A model generated the notes under the pieces. That model was not told the origin of the DNA, searched no databases, and was given only the letters and a program-made list of their open reading frames with translations. The position numbers and the translations under genes are program-made. A stretch of 16,272 nucleotides of DNA from Pseudomonadota bacterium. Its GTDB lineage: Bacteria > Pseudomonadota > Alphaproteobacteria > Rhodospirillales > 2-02-FULL-58-16. This document shows, piece by piece, positions 1 through 6,708 of the stretch. How positions within the stretch are numbered: the stretch's first letter is position 1; the number at the start of each line of letters is the position of its first letter. The stretch spans positions 1-16,272 of the forward strand of contig JADFHR010000043.1 in assembly GCA_022567015.1 (NCBI GenBank). The letters are read 5' to 3'.

Positions 1-125
1 ACGTATGCGGCCCGTCGGAGGGCGTCGAAAAGTTTTGACGATGCGCCGCATCGCCTGCAACTTTCCTCCTGCCCGACGAGCCGCCTACGCGATCTCTATG
101 AGTCATGATCAGCGACCCTTGGTAT
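1..125 (+). repeat. MITE-like repeat, copy 1 (right half only)
   Basis: The first 125 bases match bases 139-263 of the complete repeat copies at 8880-9142 and 14411-14673 with only a few differences. The segment contains the whole second arm (GCGGCCCGTCGG paired with CCGACGAGCCGC), the hairpins inside it, and the right terminal inverted repeat ending in CCCTTGGTAT. The left half lies outside the window. It has no credible coding potential. Only 10 nt separate its end from the insertion sequence that follows. Confidence 0.9.
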
Positions 126-135
126 AAGCCACTTA

Positions 136-1080
136 GAGCCTGACTCGGAAGTTTATGGTGTTATGGAAGGGTTTGCGAGGCGGCGCAGCATGATGCGGAT
201 CATGGCGAGCTTGATGAAGGCGACGGCGGTCGCGGCGAGGGCTTCGTAGTGCCGCGCGAGCCGTCGGCAACGGGTGAGCCAGGCCAGCGTGCGCTCGACG
301 ACCCAGCGTCGCGGCAGCACGGCGAAGCCTTTCTGGCCGTCATTGCGTTTGACGATCTCGACGGTGAGGCGGCCGCCCGCGCCGAGGGCTCGGGCGAACC
401 TGGGACCGGCATAGGCTTGATCGGCGAACAGATGGGCCAGCCAGGGGAACAGCCGGCGTGCGTCGCGGACGAGGTCCGGTGCCCCGTCTCGGTCCTGAAC
501 GTTGGCGGGGCCGACGGCGATGGCGAGCATCAACCCGCCGGTGTCGACCAGGAGGTGGCGCTTGATGCCCTTGATCTTCTTGGCCGCATCGAAGCCGACC
601 GGGTCCGCGTGCGCCCCCCTTTTTCCGCCGCCTTCACCGACTGGCTGTCGATGATCCCGGCGGTGGGGCTCGCCTCGCGCCCGTCGCGTTCGCGGCACGC
701 TTCAAGCAGCGCATGATGGATGCGGTCGAGCACGCCGTAGCGGCGCCACTCCCAGAAGTAGGCGTAGACGGTCGAGCGCGGCGGGAAGTCCTTGGGCAGC
801 GCCCGCCACTGGCAGCCGGTCGCCAGCACGTAGAGGATCGCGTTCATGACCTCGCGCATGTCGGTCTTCCGCCCGCGGCCGCCAGAGCGCGGCGGCGGGA
901 TGAAAGGCGCGATCAGCGCCCATTCCGCGTCGGTCAAATCGCTCGGATAACGCCGGCCACGCGGGGCGTGACGGGCACGCTGCTCTTCGGTCCACATCGG
1001 GCAACCTCCTCCTCAAACAAGGTTCCCCGACACAGAATCACAACCGATTCATCCGATTCAACAACTTTTTGGTCAGGCGC
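136..1080 (-). mobile_element. IS5-family (IS427-like) insertion sequence, complete, 945 bp
   Basis: The element is bounded by imperfect inverted repeats: the left end reads GAGCCTGACTCGGAAGTT and the right end, reverse-complemented, reads GCGCCTGACCAAAAAGTT. A TA dinucleotide flanks each end (134-135 and 1081-1082), consistent with the short TA-type target duplications of IS5-family members. The interior is almost filled by one transposase gene on the minus strand, split over two frames. Both ends and all catalytic residues are present, so it may still be active if the frameshift works. It lies between a MITE copy and the SagB-like gene. Confidence 0.85.
153..997 (-). CDS. IS5-family DDE transposase, two frames joined by a -1 frameshift
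   Basis: The first frame starts at ATG 997 behind a GGAGG-rich ribosome site (about 1005-1013) and reads MWTEEQRARH through DSQSVKAAEKGG. The homologous continuation (AHADPVGFDAAKKIKG to the end) lies in the -1 frame and stops at 153. The switch falls at a run of five A and six G on the coding strand (plus-strand 614-624). Re-reading one G gives a continuous 281-aa protein with a DDE triad at D117 (in IIDSQS), D193 (in FADQAY) and E235 (in WVVERT). IS427-group members of IS5 commonly express their transposase by frameshifting, so this is probably programmed; mutational decay or a homopolymer sequencing error would look the same. Without the shift, the first frame ends at 530 as a protein lacking two catalytic residues. 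Confidence 0.85.
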
Positions 1081-1262
1081 TAAGTGCAGAACGCGACACG
1101 GAACACAGCCCGCCGACGAAATAGTCCCATAGAGTTTCAGCACCCTCAGGTCAAAGCAAAGCCTTCCCCCCGATCGGTCCTGGCCCCATCATGGCACCGA
1201 CAGCGGCCTTGCCGCTGTGTGCCGGAGGCGGGCGTACAACCTGAACTCATGGACCCGAGCAA

Positions 1263-2966
1263 ATGAGCCTGGCCAGTGATGTTGATGGCCTACCTGACGC
1301 CGTGACACGGGTGCGCGCCTACCACCAGCGTACAAAGCACATGCCCGAGCGTAACGCCCCGGGGCCGGGATACATGGACTGGGCTAACCAGCCCGACCCG
1401 TTTCGCCGCTTCTCAGGCGCCCGAAATATCGAGTTGCCACTTGTACCCGATGACGGCACGCCGCCCTATGACGCGCTGTTCCATTCCAGGGAGACACCGC
1501 CCCGGCCGCTGACCGCCGAGAGTCTGGGCCTATTCCTCGAACTCTCGCTCGGGATTACCGCCTGGAAAGAGTTCCAGGGCACACGCTGGGCGTTGCGCAG
1601 CAACCCGTCGAGCGGCAACCTGCACCCCACCGAGGGCTATGTGGTGCTGCCGCCGCTTGCCTCTCTGTCGGACTGCCCCGGGGTGTACCATTACGCGCCG
1701 CGCGAGCACGCACTCGAACAGCGCTGCGTCCTTAGCAAAGCGGCGTGGGGCGCTCTCGCCGCCGGGCTGCCGGTAGGCGCTTTCCTCGTCGGCCTCACGT
1801 CGGTGCATTGGCGCGAGGCCTGGAAGTACGGCGAGCGCGCCTACCGGTACTGTCAGCATGACGCAGGCCATGCGCTCGGCGCGTTGTGCTTTGCCGCCGC
1901 CGCTCTCGGTTGGCGTGTCGCGCTCCTATCGGCGCTCTCCGACGCCGAGGTCGCCGGACTGCTCGGCCTCGATCGTGCCGCCGACTTCGCCGGTGCCGAG
2001 GCCGAGCACCCCGACCTGATTGCCGCGGTGGTCACCGATTCGGCCGCCCAGGCCCCGCGCCGTTTGCTGGAATGCGCGGTAGCTGGCGTGCGCGCCGGCC
2101 ACTGGGCGGGAACGGCGAACCGGCTTAGCTCGGAACGCGTCGACTGGGCGGCGATCGGCGCCGTCGAGGATGCCACTGTCAAGCCGCATACGGCACCGCT
2201 TCCGCTGCGCGATTTAGCGGCGAGCAGTAAACCTGCGCAGCGGCCGATCCGTGATGTTCCACGGTCGGCGGAGATCATCCGTCAGCGGCGAAGTGCCGTC
2301 GACATGGACGGGCGAACCGGTCTACCGCTCGATGACTTTTTCGGTATGCTTGCGCGTACGCTGCCCGACCGGCCGCACCCGCCGTGGACGGCGATCGACT
2401 TTCCCGCCCGAATTCACTTGTGCCTGTTCGTGCACCGGATCGAAGGGCTTTCCCCCGGCCTCTACGTTCTCATGCGCGACGAGGCCCGACTCGACGCCTT
2501 CCGCGCCGCCTGTCACGACGGGTTCGCCTGGACGCGCGTCCAGTCGAGCGGCATGCCGCTTTACGCCTTAACCCTCGGGGACTGCCGCCAGGCCGCTACT
2601 CATGCAAGCTGCTTCCAGGCGATCGCCGGCGACAGTGCCTTCAGCCTCGGTATGGTGGCCGACTTCACGCGCACCCTCGAGGGGGACGGGGCGTGGGCGT
2701 ATCGCCGCCTGTTCTGGGAAACCGGTCTGATCGGCCAAGTGCTCTACCTTGAAGCCGAGGCGGCCGGCGTGCGCTCGACCGGCATGGGCTGCTACTTCGA
2801 CGACTTCGTGCATCAACTCCTCGGCATGAACCTCGCGGACGATGCTTGGCAGAGCCTCTATCACTTTACCGTTGGCGGCGCGCTGGAGGACGAGCGGCTC
2901 ACCACGCTACCGGCGTACGGTCACTTGCCCCCCGAGCGAGTCTTGCCGTCTTGGCGCCGGCCTTGA
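1263..2966 (+). CDS. SagB/ThcOx-type two-domain nitroreductase-like flavin oxidoreductase
   Basis: This 567-aa protein has two nitroreductase-fold halves, at about residues 80-260 and 330-545. The first half carries the SagB-like signature RSNPSSGNLHPTE (about 112-124) and the block WKYGERAYRYCQHDAGHALG (about 187-206). The second has IIRQRRSAVDMDGR, GLYVLMRDEARL, RRLFWETGLIGQVLYLEAEA and a GMGCYFDD stretch near 507. Proteins of this family bind FMN; some oxidise azolines to azoles in thiazole/oxazole-modified peptides, but many double-domain members stand alone with no known substrate. No YcaO cyclodehydratase, precursor peptide or peptide exporter is visible nearby, so a peptide-modifying role is unsupported. 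The ATG at 1263 overlaps the stop of a meaningless upstream ORF and has only a weak ribosome site; an alternative start inside the N terminus is possible. There is no signal peptide, so it is probably cytoplasmic. Confidence 0.82.
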   Translation: MSLASDVDGLPDAVTRVRAYHQRTKHMPERNAPGPGYMDWANQPDPFRRFSGARNIELPLVPDDGTPPYDALFHSRETPPRPLTAESLGLFLELSLGITAWKEFQGTRWALRSNPSSGNLHPTEGYVVLPPLASLSDCPGVYHYAPREHALEQRCVLSKAAWGALAAGLPVGAFLVGLTSVHWREAWKYGERAYRYCQHDAGHALGALCFAAAALGWRVALLSALSDAEVAGLLGLDRAADFAGAEAEHPDLIAAVVTDSAAQAPRRLLECAVAGVRAGHWAGTANRLSSERVDWAAIGAVEDATVKPHTAPLPLRDLAASSKPAQRPIRDVPRSAEIIRQRRSAVDMDGRTGLPLDDFFGMLARTLPDRPHPPWTAIDFPARIHLCLFVHRIEGLSPGLYVLMRDEARLDAFRAACHDGFAWTRVQSSGMPLYALTLGDCRQAATHASCFQAIAGDSAFSLGMVADFTRTLEGDGAWAYRRLFWETGLIGQVLYLEAEAAGVRSTGMGCYFDDFVHQLLGMNLADDAWQSLYHFTVGGALEDERLTTLPAYGHLPPERVLPSWRRP

Positions 2967-3042
2967 CGGCCATGACCACCTGCCGGGCAAAGCGGTTGCA
3001 TTCGGCGATCAGGTCGTAGCCCAGCCTACGGTTGGTGGGCAT
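2899..3042 (-). CDS. Possible small protein (47 aa) translationally coupled to the zinc-ribbon gene
   Basis: A short minus-strand ORF starts at ATG 3042, directly behind a GAGGAGG motif, and overlaps the end of the zinc-ribbon gene by 17 nt in another frame. It encodes MPTNRRLGYDLIAEC..., a basic, helix-prone peptide containing NRFARQVVMAVKAGAK. Through that point nearly every codon ends in G or C (CTG GGC TAC GAC CTG ATC GCC), as in the real genes here. The last 20 or so codons lie antisense to the 3' end of the SagB-like gene and look less coding-like. I do not recognise the family. The gene could be real, a decayed remnant with the C terminus lost, or chance. Confidence 0.4.
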   Translation of the reverse strand: MPTNRRLGYDLIAECNRFARQVVMAVKAGAKTARLARGASDRTPVAW

Positions 3043-3217
3043 CCTCCTCGCTCTCCAGGTAAGCGTCTTGTTTATTCCAGGTATGCACCTGCCCGCATTC
3101 GGGGCAAAGAACCGACTTGTCAGTCAACTGGCTGGTTTCGAAGGTGACCTCGTCGCAGCTCATACCCGTGTAAACCGGCTTCCCCGTGTCGGGACATGCG
3201 ATCATCACCCGTGCCAT
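3026..3217 (-). CDS. Small zinc-ribbon-like conserved hypothetical protein
   Basis: The 63-aa product reads MARVMIACPDTGKP and continues through TDKSVLCPECGQVHTW. A CPECG knuckle plus earlier cysteines (in IACPDTG and GMSCDE) suggest a small zinc-binding fold, although the first half is not a textbook CxxC knuckle. I chose ATG 3217 because a GGAG motif lies 6 nt upstream; a longer reading from TTG 3227-3229 would add METS-like residues but has no better ribosome site. The gene is 73 nt downstream of the methyltransferase on the same strand, so the two may be co-transcribed. Proteins of this type occur in alphaproteobacteria as uncharacterised small proteins. Function unknown; metal or nucleic-acid binding is a guess from the cysteines. 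Confidence 0.72.
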   Translation of the reverse strand: MARVMIACPDTGKPVYTGMSCDEVTFETSQLTDKSVLCPECGQVHTWNKQDAYLESEEDAHQP

Positions 3218-3290
3218 CGACGTCTCCAATCCGCTGGCAGCATTGATAATAGCACGCGTTGGGGTCGCCTCGCACGCGCCGGTGTACCGA

Positions 3291-3932
3291 TCACACGTTG
3301 CGCCATACCGTGGCGAGCCACGGCTGCTTGTGGCGAGGAAGCCCAGGGGGTCGATAGTAATGGTTCAGTTCGGTAAATCCGGCGGCGGTGACATACTTGC
3401 GCCACGTGCTGGGGTGGTAAAAGCAGCTGTAGCGGTCACCACTCCAGCCCTCCTCGTTGTTTCCCCGGGGATTCGAGCAGAACAGGACGCACCGCGGCTT
3501 CAGGGTCTCCGACAGCTCGTGCAAGACCCGCGGTAACTCCTGGCGCGGCACATGGAACAGTGTGGCATTCGCAAAGACGCCGTCAAAGTAGCTTTCTGGC
3601 AAGGCCATCGCGAGAAGGTCCTGATGGAGGATTTCACATTTCGAGTGGCGACGAGCCATGGCCACGAATTTCTTTGATCCGTCCAGGCCGACTGCCTCGT
3701 GGCCTAGCGATCGGAAGTAACAGAGATCCCGGCCAGGCCCGCAACCCAGATCGAGAATCGTGTAAGGAGGATCACCTTCTATCGCGTCCAAAAATGCTGC
3801 ATAGTTTTGGCTGACGTCATGATTCCGCGTCCCCTCCCAATAGGCCCGAGCCGACCGTTCATAATGCATGATGGTGACCTGCGAAATCTGCCGCAAGTCC
3901 CTGGCGTCCAGCCTTCTAACGTGTCCCATCAT
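3291..3932 (-). CDS. Class I SAM-dependent methyltransferase
   Basis: The 213-aa protein has the Rossmann-type SAM-binding signature ILDLGCGPGRD (about residues 59-69), followed by an acidic second-strand end in VGLDGS (about 81-86) and a third motif in CEILHQDLLAM (about 99-109). The block YFDGVFANATLFHVPRQELPRVLHEL (in pieces, about 115-140) is the usual motif IV region. The N-terminal YWEGTRNHDVSQN stretch resembles a subgroup of small stand-alone methyltransferases. The substrate cannot be predicted. The first ATG (3932) has no clear ribosome site; an internal start at residue 22 (MHYERSARAYW), with AGGT a few bases upstream, is a credible alternative and would not affect the catalytic domain. 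It is followed on the same strand by the zinc-ribbon gene. Confidence 0.88.
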   Translation of the reverse strand: MMGHVRRLDARDLRQISQVTIMHYERSARAYWEGTRNHDVSQNYAAFLDAIEGDPPYTILDLGCGPGRDLCYFRSLGHEAVGLDGSKKFVAMARRHSKCEILHQDLLAMALPESYFDGVFANATLFHVPRQELPRVLHELSETLKPRCVLFCSNPRGNNEEGWSGDRYSCFYHPSTWRKYVTAAGFTELNHYYRPPGLPRHKQPWLATVWRNV

Positions 3933-3990
3933 GAATCAGTCGGCAGTGAAATGGGGTATCCTTCCTGAAAAACCCGTCCGGCGCCGGTTC

Positions 3991-4068
3991 TCACCCTGTC
4001 GGCGCGTCGTCGCCATGGCGTTTTATCAGCAAGTGGGCGGCGCGGTAGATGTCGAGGTCGGAGGTCAT
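3991..4068 (-). pseudogene. Truncated remnant of a small 'DLDIYRAA' alphaproteobacterial protein
   Basis: On the minus strand an ATG at 4068 opens MTSDLDIYRAAHLL and IKRHGDDAPTG, then stops after 25 codons. From memory, this start matches the first third of a roughly 65-70-aa protein widespread in alphaproteobacteria, which continues with an AAMRAD...LLEAGD...W-type helical region. No such continuation is found in any of the three minus-strand frames between the stop and the methyltransferase start at 3932, so the rest appears deleted rather than frameshifted. Codon use in the remnant is normal. No good ribosome site is seen. The family match is from memory, not a database search. Confidence 0.5.
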
Positions 4069-4109
4069 GGGGCACCCGAGTTCACATTCGAGACACGCAG
4101 CTGCGGCTC

Positions 4110-4565
4110 TCATGGTGAGCTGCCCCAGTAGTCCCAAGCGCTCTTGAGTTCCCGGGCATGATAGGTCTGGGTTTCCGGGCCCGTATCCGATCCCTTGAAT
4201 CGGCCAAGCGAACGGGCAAAAGAGAAAAACGCCGGTGCAGGAAGCCCGTTCCGTACTTTGCTGACCACCATAGCGGCAAGAAATGGCGCTCCGTTTCCGT
4301 GATCCTCCTGCATGAGCACGTCAAGCGCGTCTGCCACCTGGTGAATTGTGTTCGGCGGTCGGACTTCAAGCGCCTTGGCCAAATCGCGATAGGTGATCGT
4401 ATCTCGGCGACGGGCAAGCTCCTTCAAATACTCCCGTATTCGTTCCGGTAAACTCAATAAGCCATGCCTTCCAGGGGGCAAACCTTTGTGGACGACGACC
4501 CACACTACCACCAGGACGGCGATTCCAAGACCAAGACCGGCCAGAGCTAAAAGGAGTCCAATCAA
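4110..4565 (-). CDS. Membrane-anchored winged-helix-like hypothetical protein
   Basis: The 151-aa product begins with a hydrophobic segment (residues 2-25, LLLALAGLGLGIAVLVVVW) that should form one transmembrane helix, then a basic linker. The rest (about 38-122) has the pattern LPERIREYLKELARRRDTITYRDLAKALEV, QVADALDVLM, and APFLAAMVVSKVRNGLPAPAFF. This resembles small winged-helix domains in uncharacterised proteins that carry an 'ITYxxLA' helix followed by a 'PxLxxLVVxKxxGLPxxGF' strand pair. The start codon is TTG at 4563-4565; no ATG precedes the domain and the membrane segment is only in frame from here, but the ribosome site is poor. An unannotated upstream start is unlikely because stops follow closely. 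Function unknown. Confidence 0.62.
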   Translation of the reverse strand: MIGLLLALAGLGLGIAVLVVVWVVVHKGLPPGRHGLLSLPERIREYLKELARRRDTITYRDLAKALEVRPPNTIHQVADALDVLMQEDHGNGAPFLAAMVVSKVRNGLPAPAFFSFARSLGRFKGSDTGPETQTYHARELKSAWDYWGSSP

Positions 4566-4725
4566 CGTGGGGTTACCCCCGGAGCGGCTACCGTTTCATT
4601 CTTCGCCATTCCCAAGGCGGATCGCAATCGCCCCGCCAGATGCCGACGCCGGCCATGGCCGCGCGACATTTGGAGCAACTGCATGCCCGACGCGGCGCGT
4701 TACCGCGGCCCATGACCTGCGGCGT

Positions 4726-5199
4726 TCAGTGGACCGTCACATGGAAGCGGGCTACGACGTCGGTCATCCAGCACCCGTCGCATGGGCCGCCCTTCTGGCG
4801 TGACAGCGTGAACCGGTAGCCGACGAACCGACCCTCCTTGGAAAGCAGGATCACGTCCAGCTTTGCCTTGTCGCCCTCGATCCGCACGTTCTCGTACTGG
4901 GCGCCCCTGTGGTTCACCATGGGCTCGTAAACGGGGTCGTGGACCATCCGCTTGAAGCGCTGCAAGGGGCCCGTCACCTTCTTGTTGCCGAGCGAGGCGA
5001 AGTTCCAGGTGATCTCGATGCCCTTGTCCGGGTACGGCTCGTCGTTACGGCCCAACGCCTCCACCTGGATGCGGGCCACCTGCTCGGGTGTCAGCGACGG
5101 GTCCGGCCCCGTGATCTTCGACTCCTGCGCCACGGTTAGGGATGGGCCTGCGACGAGGACCGCGAAAAGGACGAACGGGCCAAGAATCCCACGCACCAT
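4726..5199 (-). CDS. Secreted DUF4864-like hypothetical protein
   Basis: The 157-aa protein starts at ATG 5199 with a GGGAG ribosome site a few bases upstream; the open frame extends 122 codons further but that part is low-complexity and overlaps the tctC promoter region. Residues 1-25 (MVRGILGPFVLFAVLVAG...) form a signal peptide with likely cleavage near TVA-QE. The mature part has LTPEQVARIQVEAL, WNFASLGNKKVTGPLQRF, HDPVYEPMVNHR and CWMTDVVARF, the order typical of DUF4864-type proteins (compact alpha+beta domains of unknown function). A CDGC pair at 140-143 could bind a metal or form a disulfide. It is probably periplasmic. It is transcribed divergently from tctC; the shared 365-bp gap suggests independent promoters. 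The family assignment is from memory. Confidence 0.75.
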   Translation of the reverse strand: MVRGILGPFVLFAVLVAGPSLTVAQESKITGPDPSLTPEQVARIQVEALGRNDEPYPDKGIEITWNFASLGNKKVTGPLQRFKRMVHDPVYEPMVNHRGAQYENVRIEGDKAKLDVILLSKEGRFVGYRFTLSRQKGGPCDGCWMTDVVARFHVTVH

Positions 5200-5399
5200 C
5201 GAGCTCCCTTTGGCCGGCCAGTCTAGCAGGTCGTAACGACGTCGAGGAAGGGATTCGGCCACCTTCACCGCTGAACGTGCGCGAGGGCGGGCACGGCGAC
5301 CAGGCGCCACAACGGGAATCGGCTTCGTTTCCGGCCTCTGCCCCTGTCCTTTCGGTGGACCGTGATTTCCCCCGCCCGGAACCGCGCAGGGGCACGGCC

Positions 5400-5427
5400 T
5401 TGACGCGGTAGGACAGGTATGGACAAT
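5400..5427 (+). promoter_or_regulatory. Candidate tctC promoter
   Basis: TTGACG (5400-5405) is followed after 16 bases by GACAAT (5422-5427), a fair match to sigma-70-type -35 and -10 boxes. It would give a leader of about 130 nt before the tctC start. No other equally good pair is seen in the gap. Confidence 0.4.
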
Positions 5428-5469
5428 GAACCGCAATAGGACCATCCGGACCGGGTTGCGGCCCATTGG

Positions 5470-5498
5470 TTCGGTGGCGCTGAACGGGCGGCACCGAA
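5470..5498 (+). promoter_or_regulatory. Inverted repeat in the tctC leader
   Basis: TTCGGTG (5470-5476) and CACCGAA (5492-5498) are perfect reverse complements separated by 15 nt. The site lies between the candidate promoter and the tctC ribosome site. It could be an operator or an RNA hairpin; no regulator gene is next to it to support the former. Confidence 0.35.
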
Positions 5499-5564
5499 GG
5501 GGCCGTTCCAGGGCCGCGTCGCAGACAGGCGACGGAAAATAAACCGAGCAAGGGAGGAACCACA

Positions 5565-6590
5565 ATGCGGATCACATTCAAACCGATGGTGGTGGCGGGC
5601 ATCGCCGCGCTGTTCACCGCGGCGGTCATCGCGCCGGCCCTGGCCGAGATCAAGAAGCCGGCCAATTACCCCACGCGCCCGATCACGATCCTGTTTTGTT
5701 TCGGCAAGGCCGGCGGATCGGCGCAGTCGATTCAGGCCCTTCAGGGTCCGGCGTCGAAGATCATGGGGGTCAAGGTCAACATGCTCAGCAAACCCGGCGG
5801 CGGCGGCCTCAACTGCCTGCCGGACTTCGCGCAGACGCCGGCCGACGGGTACACCATCCTGCAGCATATCGACGCGCTTCCGGCCAAGTACGCCGCCGGG
5901 GCGACCGATCTCAATCCGGCCGAGGACCTGGAGCCGCTCCTGATCATGAACGTGGCGCCGTCGGGGCTTTACATCCGGGGCGACGATAAGCGCTTCCTCA
6001 CCAACGGCAAGCCCGACTTCGATAAGGTCCTGGCCTACGCCCGCAGCGGCGAGGGCAAACTGGCGGTCTCCAACATCAACGTTCCCATGGAACTGGTGAC
6101 CATGTCGGTGCTGGAGAAGCATTTCGGCTTCAAGGCCAAGCAGGTGCTGTTCGCCAAGCCCGCACAGCGGTACGGCGCGGTCATCGGCGGCAAGCTCGAC
6201 ATCCTGCTCGAACAGCCGGGCGACGTGTCGAAGCACGTGGAGGCGGGAAAACTGGCTCCGGTGCTGTCCATTTGGCCGGAGCGGTTCAAGATCGCCCCGG
6301 ATACGAAGGCCACCGGGCCGGACTATGGTCTCAAGTGGTCTCCGCTGCTGCGTTTCCGCGGGCTTTTCGTCAAGAAGGGCACGCCGAAGGAGATCGTGAC
6401 GTACCTCCAGGCGGTGTTCAAGGAAGCCTATAACACCAAGGAACACCAAGCCTTCATCAAGAGGAAAAGCCTGGACATCGTGGAATCCTACCGCAGTCCG
6501 GCCGATGCCAAAAAGGAACTGGAAGGCGCGATAGCCACCTACGCCAAGGTCTTCAAGGAATTGGGGCAAAAAGTCCGCCCCGGCCTGTAG
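5565..6590 (+). CDS. tctC: TctC/Bug-family periplasmic solute-binding protein
   Basis: The 341-aa product starts with a signal peptide (residues 1-27, cleavage after APALA) behind a strong AGGGAGGA ribosome site. The mature protein shows the Bug/TctC order: YPTRPITILFCFGKAGGSAQS, a NMLSKPGGGGLNC loop, then TPADGYTILQH, and near the C terminus FVKKGTPKEIVTYLQAVFKEA. It would bind a small organic acid in the periplasm and deliver it to the TctAB permease encoded next. The usual Bug signature GG(S/T)xD before the first helix reads GGSAQS (about 50-55), so the common aspartate is missing, and the NKPGAGG-type loop reads SKPGGGG. The ligand pocket may therefore differ from that of typical family members. 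Ligand unknown. Confidence 0.88.
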   Translation: MRITFKPMVVAGIAALFTAAVIAPALAEIKKPANYPTRPITILFCFGKAGGSAQSIQALQGPASKIMGVKVNMLSKPGGGGLNCLPDFAQTPADGYTILQHIDALPAKYAAGATDLNPAEDLEPLLIMNVAPSGLYIRGDDKRFLTNGKPDFDKVLAYARSGEGKLAVSNINVPMELVTMSVLEKHFGFKAKQVLFAKPAQRYGAVIGGKLDILLEQPGDVSKHVEAGKLAPVLSIWPERFKIAPDTKATGPDYGLKWSPLLRFRGLFVKKGTPKEIVTYLQAVFKEAYNTKEHQAFIKRKSLDIVESYRSPADAKKELEGAIATYAKVFKELGQKVRPGL

Positions 6591-6619
6591 CCCACGTCCG
6601 GCGGCTGGTAACCAGAGAA

Positions 6620-6671
6620 CCGCTCGCCTGCCCGCCGGGTAGGCGAGCGGCGCGTTTGCGGGGCGGTTTTT
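6620..6671 (+). promoter_or_regulatory. Stem-loop between tctC and tctB
   Basis: CCGCTCGCCT (6620-6629) and AGGCGAGCGG (6641-6650) form a perfect 10-bp stem with an 11-nt loop, starting about 30 nt after the tctC stop. A run of six T follows at 6666-6671, too far from the stem for a canonical terminator. A competing short pairing, CCGCC (6632-6636) with GGCGG just before the T run, would place the T tract correctly. Such structures after binding-protein genes often protect the upstream mRNA or reduce read-through, giving more binding protein than permease. Confidence 0.6.
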
Positions 6672-6708
6672 TGCCGCGACCGGGGACCGGAACGGGGTGG
6701 AGGGTTTG

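Larger units (their letters stand above)
5200..5564. other. Divergent intergenic region between the DUF4864-like gene and tctC
   Basis: This 365-bp stretch separates two divergent genes. It holds the ribosome site of the minus-strand gene next to 5199, a candidate tctC promoter (5400-5427), an inverted repeat in the presumed tctC leader (5470-5498) and the tctC ribosome site AGGGAGGA (5551-5558). Long open frames cross it on both strands, but their residue composition (Arg/Pro/Gly/Ala-rich, no recognisable motif) is what high-GC non-coding DNA gives. Confidence 0.6.

Noticed and set aside
1084..1266. A 60-codon ORF from GTG just after the IS, overlapping the SagB-like start by ATGA
   Set aside because: The overlap resembles coupling, but the peptide has no recognisable pattern, codon use is not gene-like and no ribosome site precedes it. 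It might be the tail of something interrupted by the IS, which I cannot show.
4588..4713. A 41-aa cysteine-rich minus-strand ORF (MGRGNAPRRACSCSKC...)
   Set aside because: The cysteine cluster is eye-catching, but there is only a weak ribosome site and no family resemblance; the codon pattern is mixed.
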